A stretch of 57,067 nt of DNA from positions 1 through 57,067 of the forward strand of contig NZ_PBYA01000048.1 of the NCBI RefSeq assembly GCF_002729955.1. The letters run 5' to 3'. Position 1 is the stretch's first letter, and the number at the start of each line of letters is the position of its first letter. The translations under genes and the position numbers were made by a program. Positions 27,934-36,792 of this stretch are shown piece after piece. The DNA is from Salinisphaera sp. Lineage in GTDB: Bacteria > Pseudomonadota > Gammaproteobacteria > Nevskiales > Salinisphaeraceae. Below the pieces are notes generated by a model. It saw only the letters and a program-made list of their open reading frames with translations. It had not been told where the DNA came from and ran no database searches.

Positions 27934-29184
27934 CTAGCGATCTTGGTATCGAGCGCTTCGGCTAAGAAGCGGTTCGATCATTGCTTCGTATGCGTCGACC
28001 GAGCGTGCTAGCGAGAAATAGGCGGCGCGTTTCTGAAGGGTGGCCACAGGCGGTGGTTCGGCCAGCGCCGACGCCATCGCCTTGGCGAGCGCGGCCACAT
28101 CGCCCACGGGTACCAGCCGTCCGAAACGTCCGTTATCGAGAATCTCGCTGGGCCCACCTGGGCAATCTGTTGCAACGACGGGACAGCCGCAGGCCATCGC
28201 TTCGATCAGCGTATTACAAAACCCTTCAAACTCGGAGGCCACAACACATAACGCACTGCGCGCCATCCAACTATATGGGTTATCGACCCAGCCCGGCATC
28301 CGCACATCAGCTTCAAGACCATATTCCTTGATACGCGACATTAGCTGCTTGCGCTCTGGGCCTTCGCCAAGAATAACCAGCCGGGCCGTGCAATTTCGCG
28401 TGCGCAGTTGTGCAAACGCATCGATCAATACGTCGTAGCCTTTCTCCGGCGCCAGCCGGCCGGCGGCTAATATCACGGGCGGCGCTCCAGCGTTAAACCA
28501 CGCATCGTCGAACGGGGCCGCGACATTTTCTGCGATTTCGTCGACCATTACGGGGTTGTATATCGTCTCAATCTCTCTTCGTGGTATGCGCAAAGTTGCG
28601 GCCATATCGTCGGCCGCAGAGCGGGAAACCGTCACGACCCGATCGGCTTTTGGATACAGCCGTCGCATCACGTCCAAACGTTGCTGTGCGCGGCGATAGG
28701 ATCGTTCAACGGTACGCGCAGCTTCCACGGCAGGCGATATAACGCTGTGCTCGATAATTACAGTCGCCACCGCGTGCTTCGCCACGCCGGCTGCCCAAAC
28801 GGCAAGCAACGGCACATGGCCATGCGCGCTGAGCAATACGTCGGGCCGAGTGGACTCCAATTGATCAACTAGGGCAACGAAGCGATGTAGCGCGATCGAA
28901 CGCTCGGTAATTCCAAGAGCGCCTTTTAGATGCTCCCAGCCCTCCGTCGGCCAGCGCGTGAGCAACTTGGGATAGCCGCTCCAGCGTGATCGGCGACTTA
29001 GTTCGCGAATCACGATCGTGTCAGGTACCCGTGATAGATAATCGCCTACGCGATGTTCAAGCCATAGCTCGACTCGGTGACCGCGTTGGGCAAGCTCACG
29101 CATTAGCACGAGCGTAGTGTGCTCCTGGCCCCCCGCACGAAATGCCGGGAGGAAAAACGCGATATGACGTTTGTTAATCGGCAT
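27934..29184 (-). CDS. Glycosyltransferase family 4
   Basis: This 416-residue GT-B enzyme has the N-terminal GGQEHTTLVLMRELAQRGH segment at residues 16-34 typical of group 1 transferases, and the C-terminal nucleotide-binding part with LAAGRLAPEKGYDVLIDAF near residue 238 and SEFEGFCNTLIEAMACGCP near residue 316 (the ExFxxxxxE motif). It probably acts in outer-core or other surface glycan assembly. Transcription runs into the following family 2 gene. The 630 bp upstream are non-coding. Confidence 0.9.
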   Translation of the reverse strand: MPINKRHIAFFLPAFRAGGQEHTTLVLMRELAQRGHRVELWLEHRVGDYLSRVPDTIVIRELSRRSRWSGYPKLLTRWPTEGWEHLKGALGITERSIALHRFVALVDQLESTRPDVLLSAHGHVPLLAVWAAGVAKHAVATVIIEHSVISPAVEAARTVERSYRRAQQRLDVMRRLYPKADRVVTVSRSAADDMAATLRIPRREIETIYNPVMVDEIAENVAAPFDDAWFNAGAPPVILAAGRLAPEKGYDVLIDAFAQLRTRNCTARLVILGEGPERKQLMSRIKEYGLEADVRMPGWVDNPYSWMARSALCVVASEFEGFCNTLIEAMACGCPVVATDCPGGPSEILDNGRFGRLVPVGDVAALAKAMASALAEPPPVATLQKRAAYFSLARSVDAYEAMIEPLLSRSARYQDR

Positions 29185-29814
29185 GGTTGTAGGCGATTAA
29201 TACGGCTGACGGTTATGGTTTTGCGATCTGGACTTGTCTTGAATGCCCATGCTTAGGCGATAACCACGTACTCTCGATTGCTCGGCCGCGCTTACAGAAC
29301 GCACCCAGGCCGCCCGAATTCTGCTAGCCATTATGATATTGAACTTTATGGCCAATGGCGATTCCCAGGCTCCATGCGTGTCATCGTTGAAAAAGTAACT
29401 ATAGCTGGAAGCTGAATTAATCGATGCTCTCAGTCAGTTTGCATGTGCACTGCTGAACCGACCTAATCGGTGCAAGCGCCGCGACAGATCTAGGCCGTAT
29501 CGAACAGCGTGGCCGAATTACAGAATTCCCCAAACTTCTAAGTGGGCGCTGCGGCACGCGTGTGTACCCTTCTGCCGTACACGGAGCGATCCCAGAAGCC
29601 TAGTGGACTCGAACATTATCAGTCGGGCGGTGCTACGGGCATGTGCGTAGCATTCCTGCTTCCAGCTTCCCAGGGCGATGAGGGGCGCCGAGGCGGGAAA
29701 CGGTTGCCTGGTTAATCAGCACGCTTAGCCGCTACACTAGGCGCCTTGCGCGATAGGATCGTCGGGCCATAGCGACTGGCCCTCATCGCTATGACACGTA
29801 CTACTGGATTGACT
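29185..29814. other. Long non-coding stretch between divergent glycan genes
   Basis: About 630 bp without a convincing gene on either strand. It must hold the divergent promoters for the family 4 transferase (minus) and the sugar-nucleotide gene (plus). Its composition is more AT-rich than the flanking housekeeping genes. I see no insertion sequence ends, tRNA or clear remnant of a gene. Confidence 0.6.
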
Positions 29815-30789
29815 ATGAAGGATTTGCTCAGAAAACGAGTGTTGGTTACCGGTGGCGCCGGCTTCGTGGGCTCGCACCTATGCGATCGACTGCTCGAGCA
29901 AGGGCACGATGTGATCTGCGTCGATAATTTCTTTACGGGGCGCAAGGCGAATATTGCACACCTCGCCGGCGATCCCTTCTTCGAAGTTATTCGCCATGAT
30001 GTCTGCCTGCCGCTTTACGTAGAAGTGGACGAAATCTACAACCTGGCGTGCCCCGCTTCGCCCGTGCATTACCAGCACGATCCAGTACAGACGACGAAAA
30101 CGAGCGTGCACGGTGCGATAAACATGCTCGGGCTAGCCAAACGCACGGGCGCTCGTATCCTGCAGGCGTCGACCAGCGAGGTATATGGTGATCCCGAAAT
30201 TCATCCGCAGCCGGAGTCCTACTGGGGACGCGTCAACCCGATAGGTCGGCGATCCTGCTACGACGAGGGTAAGCGGTGCGCTGAAACGCTGTTCTTCGAT
30301 TACCGCCGGCAGTACGGCTTACCGATCAAGGTCGCGCGTATATTCAATACATATGGCCCCCGCATGCATCCCCAGGATGGGCGCGTGGTGTCCAATTTCA
30401 TCATGCAGGCGCTCTCGGCCGAGCCGATCACGCTCTATGGCAACGGCCAGCAAACGCGCTCGTTTTGCTACGTAGACGACCTCGTTGATGGCCTCATTCG
30501 GCTTATGGCGTCTCCAGACGAGGTCACTGGCCCGATAAATCTTGGGAATCCGAACGAATTTACGATTCGTGAATTGGCCGAACGAGTGATCGCGCAGACC
30601 AGCTCTGAATCGGAAATTTGTTTCGAGCCGCTGCCTGAGGACGACCCACGGCAACGCCAGCCGGACGTAGCTCACGCTCAAAAGATATTGGGTTGGAACG
30701 CGACGACCGAACTTGCGGAGGGCCTGCCGAAAACGATCGACTATTTCCAGAGCCTGTTGGAGCAGTCGCAGTCTAAGGCCACCCTATAA
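29815..30789 (+). CDS. UDP-glucuronate decarboxylase (UDP-xylose synthase type SDR)
   Basis: This protein of about 324 residues is an extended short-chain dehydrogenase. It has the NAD loop [12 protein letters not shown] at residues 10-21, a [13 protein letters not shown] segment, STSEVYGDP and the catalytic Tyr/Lys pair in SCYDEGKR near residue 148. [15 protein letters not shown] and [16 protein letters not shown] complete the UXS pattern. UXS enzymes oxidise and decarboxylate UDP-glucuronate to UDP-xylose, a donor for the neighbouring transferases. No UDP-glucose dehydrogenase is in the window, so UDP-glucuronate must come from elsewhere. An ATG at 29791 in frame is the alternative start. 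Confidence 0.9.
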   Translation: MKDLLRKRVLVTGGAGFVGSHLCDRLLEQGHDVICVDNFFTGRKANIAHLAGDPFFEVIRHDVCLPLYVEVDEIYNLACPASPVHYQHDPVQTTKTSVHGAINMLGLAKRTGARILQASTSEVYGDPEIHPQPESYWGRVNPIGRRSCYDEGKRCAETLFFDYRRQYGLPIKVARIFNTYGPRMHPQDGRVVSNFIMQALSAEPITLYGNGQQTRSFCYVDDLVDGLIRLMASPDEVTGPINLGNPNEFTIRELAERVIAQTSSESEICFEPLPEDDPRQRQPDVAHAQKILGWNATTELAEGLPKTIDYFQSLLEQSQSKATL

Positions 30790-30865
30790 CAGCTAGCTTG
30801 AGGCGCGACACGTTGACTCGCACACCGCAAGCGAATAGGCGCGCGGCTTTGTAGCAATCGGCTGC

Positions 30866-30889
30866 AACGCCGGCGAAACAGCCGGCGTT
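30866..30889. terminator. Perfect 9-bp GC-rich hairpin between convergent genes
   Basis: AACGCCGGC (30866-30874) and GCCGGCGTT (30881-30889) close a six-base loop in the 243-bp gap between the UXS gene and the converging sulfotransferase gene. Its position suits a two-way terminator, though neither strand has a proper T run. Confidence 0.4.
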
Positions 30890-31032
30890 AGCGCGCGTAA
30901 TAATCGTTACAGTAGCCGCTATTAGCCGCGAAGCGGTTGGCATCAAGCCGCTCCAACGCGGACTGCCGAGCGTACGCCGCAACCGCTTAGGCGTCGGTTA
31001 GAACGCCTATCGGCTGAATGGGGGTGGCTGTT

Positions 31033-31857
31033 TCACCTACCGATTATCGGCAACGAGCTGCGGGCGGCGTACCGGCGACCGTATAGCGCTGGCTTATAGA
31101 CCGCGTGGTGATAAAGCTTGTAGCTGGCGTAACGAACATTGTAAGCCGGCCAGGACGCTTCCGCTGGCGGCGTCGTCTTTGCCGGATCTATGCCCATGCG
31201 TTCGAGCTGCCTCGGGTAAACGACGTCACGAGCGTGGCGGTACAGCTCTATATCGAGCTCGTTAGCTTTGTGCAGCGTCTTGAGTACCTCAGGGTCCGCA
31301 AGCAGGCTATCGCGTATCTCGTTGGATTCCGCCGTGTTCCGCTGGCTCGCGCGCGGTACGAGGTTCGGCAGATCCAGCATTGGCCCCATTAAAGCGAGGG
31401 ATTCATTGAATCGCTCGATCAGCCCAGTGAACGCGACATCGTTTTCGAGTCGTTCGATGGCAACATCCAGGTCTTCCTTGCCCGCTAAAGCTTGGACCTG
31501 AACATTGCGATAGCGTGGATCGAGAATCCAGCTATCGAAAGTATTCGGGCGGTACCGGCCACGCAGCACGTAATACTGGTACTCGGAGACGCATCGACGG
31601 ATCGGCTCACGTAGAAACGTGTAGTACTTGAGATCCGACACCTGGTCACGCAAGTCGCTGTGCGGCGCAATCATATGGCCCGCGATGCTCTGCAACCATG
31701 GATAGACCCGCATTAGTTGCTTCAAGTGCGCAGCACTATAGACTTTGTGCTCCTTCTCCCACGGTTTGACGTCGCAATGAGCTGCGCCGAAATGCGACCT
31801 TAGGAGGTACTTGATGCTGTTGCCGGCAGTTTTTTTGATATGTATGAATGCAATCAT
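31033..31857 (-). CDS. Sulfotransferase family 2 (PF03567-like) protein
   Basis: This 274-residue protein has the PAPS 5'-phosphosulfate loop HIKKTAGNSIKYLL at residues 6-19 and the 3'-phosphate motif FLREPIRRCVSEYQYY at residues 81-96, the pattern of carbohydrate sulfotransferases of the Sulfotransfer_2 type. It should move sulfate from PAPS to a sugar hydroxyl or amine. There is no signal peptide, so it acts in the cytoplasm, where core oligosaccharide is built. A second, unrelated sulfotransferase lies at 38 kb. The acceptor is unknown. Confidence 0.85.
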   Translation of the reverse strand: MIAFIHIKKTAGNSIKYLLRSHFGAAHCDVKPWEKEHKVYSAAHLKQLMRVYPWLQSIAGHMIAPHSDLRDQVSDLKYYTFLREPIRRCVSEYQYYVLRGRYRPNTFDSWILDPRYRNVQVQALAGKEDLDVAIERLENDVAFTGLIERFNESLALMGPMLDLPNLVPRASQRNTAESNEIRDSLLADPEVLKTLHKANELDIELYRHARDVVYPRQLERMGIDPAKTTPPAEASWPAYNVRYASYKLYHHAVYKPALYGRRYAARSSLPIIGR

Positions 31858-32468
31858 TCGTAGTGCAGCGTTTCGTATGCTGAAAGGTTAATGATCCGCG
31901 ATGTTTGATCGCCTAGATGACCGTGATTGGCTTAGCGTCCATTCGTCGCCTCACTGTCAGTATGAATGCTACCTAATTAAGAAACCGTTAGAAGCTTGGT
32001 TGCTTGGGGAGCAGATGACGCTCTATCGTGTGCGCCAGCACCAAGCGGCGGATGAGTTTGAAACGCCCTGGTGTGGGTGTTCAGATTGGTCGATCAACTC
32101 ATCAGCCGCGAAAGAGCGGCGGCGGTGCGTGCGTGAGGTGTATGCCCGGCGTGATGGTATTGGGCCTAATGCGGTTCCGCTGGCGTTGAAATTGATCGCG
32201 CGTTTTCGGCTAACCCTGGTCGGTGGCGTGGCCCGTAGGTACGCAGTTCGGCGGCCACCGGGTAAAGTGGCTTTGGATTACCGATGCCCGTGCTGCGTTT
32301 TTTGGCTCTCGTTAGCGTTGTGGAGCCGTAGTTTAGGGTTCGCCGTGCCACCCAAGAGGACGCAGCCATACGCTATTATCGCGCCGCTCGGTAATCTGTA
32401 TCCGGACTAAGCAATGGTACAAAAGCGACAGTGATGAGACAGCAATGGTGTGCTAAAGGGTGGCCCAC
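31858..32468. other. Intergenic stretch with a doubtful 169-codon ORF (31901-32410, plus)
   Basis: About 600 bp between divergent genes. An ORF at 31901-32410 would encode a Cys-rich 169-residue protein with no recognisable domain, mixed third-position bases and no ribosome site, so I do not count it as a gene. The remainder presumably holds promoters for the sulfotransferase (minus) and the family 2 transferase (plus). Confidence 0.5.
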
Positions 32469-33437
32469 GTGACGGTGGCCGAAGAAGTGGTTGTGGTGAT
32501 TGCGACCGCGAATAGAGCTGATTCCTTGCGGCGCACACTGGAAAGCCTAAGCGCGCTCGATACGAGCCAGGTGCGCTGGCGTCTAATTGTTGTGAACAAC
32601 GCAAGCGAAGATGATACTGCCAGTGTTCTTGCAGAATACGAGGCACGTCACCACTTGCCGCTCGTTGCTTTGTACGAGCCCCGCCGCGGGAAGTCGCGCG
32701 CTTTGAATCGGGCCCTAGAATTGATCGAGCAGGGGCTCGTGATTTTCGTCGACGACGATGTCGCGCTGTCTGAGCATTGGCTGCAAGCTTATGTTCGAGG
32801 CGCGGCTCGATGGCCTGACGTCGGGATGTTCGGTGGCCGAATCGTTCCTGTTTTTCCGGCGGATGCACCGGCGTGGATGCAAAGCGAGCGGTATGTACAT
32901 CAAGCCGCCATATTCGGCGCGTACGAGCCGTTCGACCACGAGGGCATTACCGATGCATGGCCGCATGGCGCGAATGCCGGGATCCGCCGCGAGCTGATCG
33001 GTAACTCGCGATTCGATCCGCGTTTCGGGCCAGGGGGCGATTACAGTGCGATGGGTGATGAAACTGAGTTCGTGTCCCGACTTATCGAAGAGAAAGGGGC
33101 GGAAATCGTTTATCTACCGGAGGCGTGTGCGCACCACACCGTTAGGGAAGAAGAGCTCAGCCGGGCTGCTATATGGGCGCGTGCATTCAAGTGGGGGCGC
33201 ACCCGCGGTCTGGTAGAAGAGGGGGATAAACAGAAGCTGCGTTTGCGTGGTGTGCCGATCAACATATGGTTGTCCGCCGCACGCGCTTTTCTACGCTTCG
33301 CCCCTTATTGTTTCGGCCCGGAAGACGGCTACCTCAAGTATGGATGGCAGTGGCAAGTACGATCAGGTCGCGTTGCGGGGTATCGTGAACTGCGTCGCAG
33401 ACGTCGAGGCGAACCGAACGACGACGGCGCACGGTAA
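32469..33437 (+). CDS. Glycosyltransferase family 2
   Basis: This 322-residue GT2 enzyme starts TVAEEVVVVIATANRADSL and carries VVNNASEDDTASVL near residue 45, the metal triad VIFVDDDVALSEHW near residue 94, and a later acidic GDETEF (near residue 200) that fits the catalytic base position. The GTG at 32469 is eight bases after AAAGGG; a GTG at 32460 overlaps that site and is less likely. It lies 30 bp before a family 4 transferase and probably shares its transcript. Confidence 0.88.
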   Translation: MTVAEEVVVVIATANRADSLRRTLESLSALDTSQVRWRLIVVNNASEDDTASVLAEYEARHHLPLVALYEPRRGKSRALNRALELIEQGLVIFVDDDVALSEHWLQAYVRGAARWPDVGMFGGRIVPVFPADAPAWMQSERYVHQAAIFGAYEPFDHEGITDAWPHGANAGIRRELIGNSRFDPRFGPGGDYSAMGDETEFVSRLIEEKGAEIVYLPEACAHHTVREEELSRAAIWARAFKWGRTRGLVEEGDKQKLRLRGVPINIWLSAARAFLRFAPYCFGPEDGYLKYGWQWQVRSGRVAGYRELRRRRRGEPNDDGAR

Positions 33438-33467
33438 ACTGGATATTGAACCCAAAATCTGAAATTG

Positions 33468-34706
33468 ATGAGTGAATCAACCTATACCAAGCCGATGCTG
33501 CATCGCGTCAATCTGGATGCTGTCGGTGGTGTGGAAGTTTCTTTTCTGCAATACGCGTTATTTCGTCGTGCGAAGGGAACGGCCGATACGGTTATACCCG
33601 GCGAGGCGGTGCACGAACGTTTCGTCGAGGCAATCGGAGCGCCGCTCAATACCCTCTGGCGCGCGTCACTCAAGCGCGGATACGGGATCCGGCTGCCGCG
33701 TGCCTTTCGCCGATTGAGAGCGCGCCGCGCAGCGCAACTGATCCGGCCTTACCACCCTTCGGTCATTCTTGCCTGGAATCATATTGGCAACCGCGACATT
33801 GCCGATATCGCGCGTTCCACTGGCCTACCGCTCATTCACTACGAACATGGCGAGGCGTGGCGTCCACACGCACCCTATGCAGCCGATTTTTTCCGCCAGG
33901 TGAACGGCGCCATCGTGAACAGCTTCGCAGCCGAGCGCATGCTCGCATTGCGCTGGGGCTGGCAAGGCCCGGTCGAGCGGGTTTACTACAGCTGTGACGG
34001 CGTACGTGCTATCGATGCGGCGCGTGCGGCGCCGCCGAGCGATCGGCCGCTACGCATTGGCGCGGCGGCGCGCATGATCGAGCTCAAGGGGCATCGGATC
34101 GCCTTGCATACACTTAAGCTACTACGCGAGGCCCATGGTCTCGACGTGACGCTGGCCATAGCCGGCACCGGGGCCGAAGAGAATGTGCTGCATGCCGAAT
34201 CCAAGCGGCTCGGCCTGGATGATGTTGTCGATTTCAAGGGCTCAGTGCCGAATATGGCGGCCTTTTACGACGAGATTGACCTGATGCTCGTACCATCGAT
34301 GGTCGAACCGTTCGGGCGTACCAGCATGGAGGCCCAGGCCCGTGGTTGCCCCTTGATCGTGAGCGCGGTGGATGGCTTGCCGGAGACGCTCGAGGAGGGC
34401 AACACGGCCGCACAGGTGGTACCCGACTGGTCACTCGACGAGTACCAGAAAGAGCTTGGCGGCAACGTCGAAAGTGTCTTGCCGTGGGCATACGATCCAG
34501 CCAAGGACGAGTTGGTTCAACCGAAGGCTGTATCGCCGGATCGTCTTGCCGCTGCAGTGCAACGGCTTGTCACGGACGATAAGGCGTATCGAGAAGCCAG
34601 CCTGAGCGGGCTGCGCAACGCTAACGCCCGATTCCTGCCGGAGCTTTACGGGCCAGCGGTGGATGCCGCCGTCGCCAATCTCGTTCGAAGCGGCGAGCGG
34701 ACCTAG
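33468..34706 (+). CDS. Glycosyltransferase family 4 (paralogue of the 36.8-kb gene)
   Basis: This 412-residue GT-B enzyme opens LHRVNLDAVGGVEVSFLQY and shows AARMIELKGHRIALHTLKLL near residue 200 and the EPFGRTSMEAQARGCP donor motif near residue 284. The same N-terminal pattern recurs in the gene at 36793, including a nearly identical HRxNLDxxGGVExxFL, so the two are paralogues. The ATG at 33468 is preferred to the TTG three bases earlier. Its TAG stop overlaps the converging asnB stop in CTAG (34703-34706). Confidence 0.88.
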   Translation: MSESTYTKPMLHRVNLDAVGGVEVSFLQYALFRRAKGTADTVIPGEAVHERFVEAIGAPLNTLWRASLKRGYGIRLPRAFRRLRARRAAQLIRPYHPSVILAWNHIGNRDIADIARSTGLPLIHYEHGEAWRPHAPYAADFFRQVNGAIVNSFAAERMLALRWGWQGPVERVYYSCDGVRAIDAARAAPPSDRPLRIGAAARMIELKGHRIALHTLKLLREAHGLDVTLAIAGTGAEENVLHAESKRLGLDDVVDFKGSVPNMAAFYDEIDLMLVPSMVEPFGRTSMEAQARGCPLIVSAVDGLPETLEEGNTAAQVVPDWSLDEYQKELGGNVESVLPWAYDPAKDELVQPKAVSPDRLAAAVQRLVTDDKAYREASLSGLRNANARFLPELYGPAVDAAVANLVRSGERT

Positions 34707-36616
34707 TGCGCGCTCGCACTCGGCTCCGGTTTGAAGAAATCCTCTAGCCATGCCTGGAACATCAGGATGCACCAAAGCCGCCAATGCCAGTCATGGCTAC
34801 CGGCCAGGTGGGTGTGCCATGTCCAGCGTACGAGTGCGACATCGAAATACCCCTCCCGGCGGAGGCGTTGCGGCTCCAGCAGGGCCTCGGCCCATTCACG
34901 CAGTGGGCCGCGCAGCCAGTTCGCAAGGGGCACATTAAACCCATGTTTGGGGCGTTCGACCGTTTCGCGTGGCAGATAACGATAAAGCAGCTGGCGTGAC
35001 AGCCATTTGGGCTTGCCATCGCGGAACTGTTGTTCCGGCGGTAGGCTGAATGCGAATGCCGCCAGCTTTGAATCGAGAAAAGGCGCGCGTGTTTCGAGAC
35101 TTGATGCCATCGCGGCACGGTCGACCTTCACCATGATGTCGTCGGGTAAATAGCAAAGCGCATCGGTGGCTTGTAGCCAGCGCTGCGGGTCTTGCGCGGC
35201 GATGGCCGGCGTATCGCGCAGAAACGCTGTGAAGACCGACGGCGCGTCGGCTACCAGCGCTCGCGGATCGTGCCAATAACTCATCGAGTTGCGGTAGAAA
35301 CAGCGCAAGTCGTTGCCGGCGCGTTTCATGGCGCGCTGTTGGAGATACTTGGCGCTTTTGGCGGGGCGTGCGCGCGCTTGCGCGGTAAGCCAGGCAGCTT
35401 GACCTGCTCTGAGCACAGGCGGCGTGCGCTGATGTCGGCGCCAGCGACGCGCGATACCTTCGTATCGGTCATAGCCCGCCATCATTTCATCGCCGCCGTC
35501 GCCGGACAGGGCCACCGTGACCTGATCGCGCGCCATCCGGGAGACCAGGGTTGTAGGAATCTGAGATGGGTCGGCGAACGGTTCGTCGTATATCGCGGGC
35601 AGGCGTGGAACCGTGGCGAGCAGATCGGCTTCGGATACATACAATTCATGGTGATCGGTACCCAGCACTGTGGCGGTCTCGCGCGCCTGTTCGGCTTCGT
35701 TGAGGCCGGGTTCGTCGAAGCCGATGGTGAACGTACGCACGGGGCGGTCGGTATGTGTGCGCATCAGCGATACGATCAGCGAGGAATCGATGCCGCCCGA
35801 CAGAAATGCGCCCACGGGCACGTCGGCGACCATTCGCTCGGCAATGGAATGCGACAACAAGCGTTCGAGTTCGTCAACAGCGGCGTTATCGGACCGCCTT
35901 TCGGGCTGGGCGTCAGCCAGCTTGTCGACATCGAAATAAGCGGTAGGCTCGGTGGGCTCAAGATCTGTTCCAATCCGTAACCAAGTGCCGGGCGGCAATT
36001 TTCGATAGTGGCGGAAAATGCTGCTTGGCCCGGGAATGTAGGACAAACGCATCAGCTCGGCGAGGGCGCCGCGGTCGATTTCCCCAACGAAGCGCTCGTG
36101 CCGCGCCAACGCCTTGAGTTCGGAGCCGAACAGCAGAACGCCGTCGTTTACGCCGTAATAGAGAGGCTTCTCGCCGAACCGATCACGCGCAAGATAGAGC
36201 ATCCGATCACGCCGATCCCAGACTGCGATCGCGAACATGCCTTCAAATGCCGGCAGTGCCGCAGCGATGCCCCACTCCACGAATGCGGCCAGCACCACTT
36301 CGGTATCCGAACTGCCGTTGAAGTCGTGGCCACGCGCGCGCAAGTTTTCGCGCAGCCGACGAAAGTTATAGATTTCGCCATTGAATACCAGCACATACCG
36401 CCCGTCGCTTGAATGCATCGGTTGGGCACCGCGCGGCGACAGATCGACGATCGAAAGACGGCGGTGGCCAAGTGCAACGTGCGGCGCGTCGCTATCGATC
36501 CAGCTGCCGCGATCATCAGGGCCCCGGTGCGACAGGGCATCGCGCATGCGATCAATATTGCGTTCGTGCGCTTGTGCGTCGGGGACGCGCTGTAGAATGC
36601 CGGTAATGCCGCACAT
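34703..36616 (-). CDS. asnB: Glutamine-hydrolysing asparagine synthase-type amidotransferase
   Basis: This 637-residue protein begins MCGITGILQR; the Cys2 that hydrolyses glutamine fixes the start at 36616, and a longer frame to 36697 is rejected. The N-terminal class II glutaminase has NGEIYNFRRLRENL near residue 75 and GSSDTEVVLAAF. The C-terminal synthetase domain has the ATP loop GAFLSGGIDSSLI near residue 265 and SGDGGDEMMAGYDRY near residue 365. In glycan loci such enzymes often amidate a uronic acid or other acidic sugar rather than aspartate. It is convergent with one transferase and divergent from its paralogue. Confidence 0.9.
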   Translation of the reverse strand: MCGITGILQRVPDAQAHERNIDRMRDALSHRGPDDRGSWIDSDAPHVALGHRRLSIVDLSPRGAQPMHSSDGRYVLVFNGEIYNFRRLRENLRARGHDFNGSSDTEVVLAAFVEWGIAAALPAFEGMFAIAVWDRRDRMLYLARDRFGEKPLYYGVNDGVLLFGSELKALARHERFVGEIDRGALAELMRLSYIPGPSSIFRHYRKLPPGTWLRIGTDLEPTEPTAYFDVDKLADAQPERRSDNAAVDELERLLSHSIAERMVADVPVGAFLSGGIDSSLIVSLMRTHTDRPVRTFTIGFDEPGLNEAEQARETATVLGTDHHELYVSEADLLATVPRLPAIYDEPFADPSQIPTTLVSRMARDQVTVALSGDGGDEMMAGYDRYEGIARRWRRHQRTPPVLRAGQAAWLTAQARARPAKSAKYLQQRAMKRAGNDLRCFYRNSMSYWHDPRALVADAPSVFTAFLRDTPAIAAQDPQRWLQATDALCYLPDDIMVKVDRAAMASSLETRAPFLDSKLAAFAFSLPPEQQFRDGKPKWLSRQLLYRYLPRETVERPKHGFNVPLANWLRGPLREWAEALLEPQRLRREGYFDVALVRWTWHTHLAGSHDWHWRLWCILMFQAWLEDFFKPEPSASAH

Positions 36617-36792
36617 GCGTGGCCTCGCCGATTGTAGAAGGGCGTGTTGGAACACGGCAGGCGCAAACCGGCCGCAACCGAGTAGGATACTCGCCAAAGC
36701 CAGCCCGCGACATCTACACTACGCGACCTTTATCCATTTGTTTGCGGCGCGCTGAGCGGATGCCCGGCCTTATATCTCCGGATCTTTGTTGA

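Noticed and set aside
31901..32410. 169-codon ORF in the gap after the sulfotransferase
   Set aside because: No domain, no ribosome site, an unusual Cys/Trp-rich mix and weak codon bias. Kept only as a note in the gap entry.
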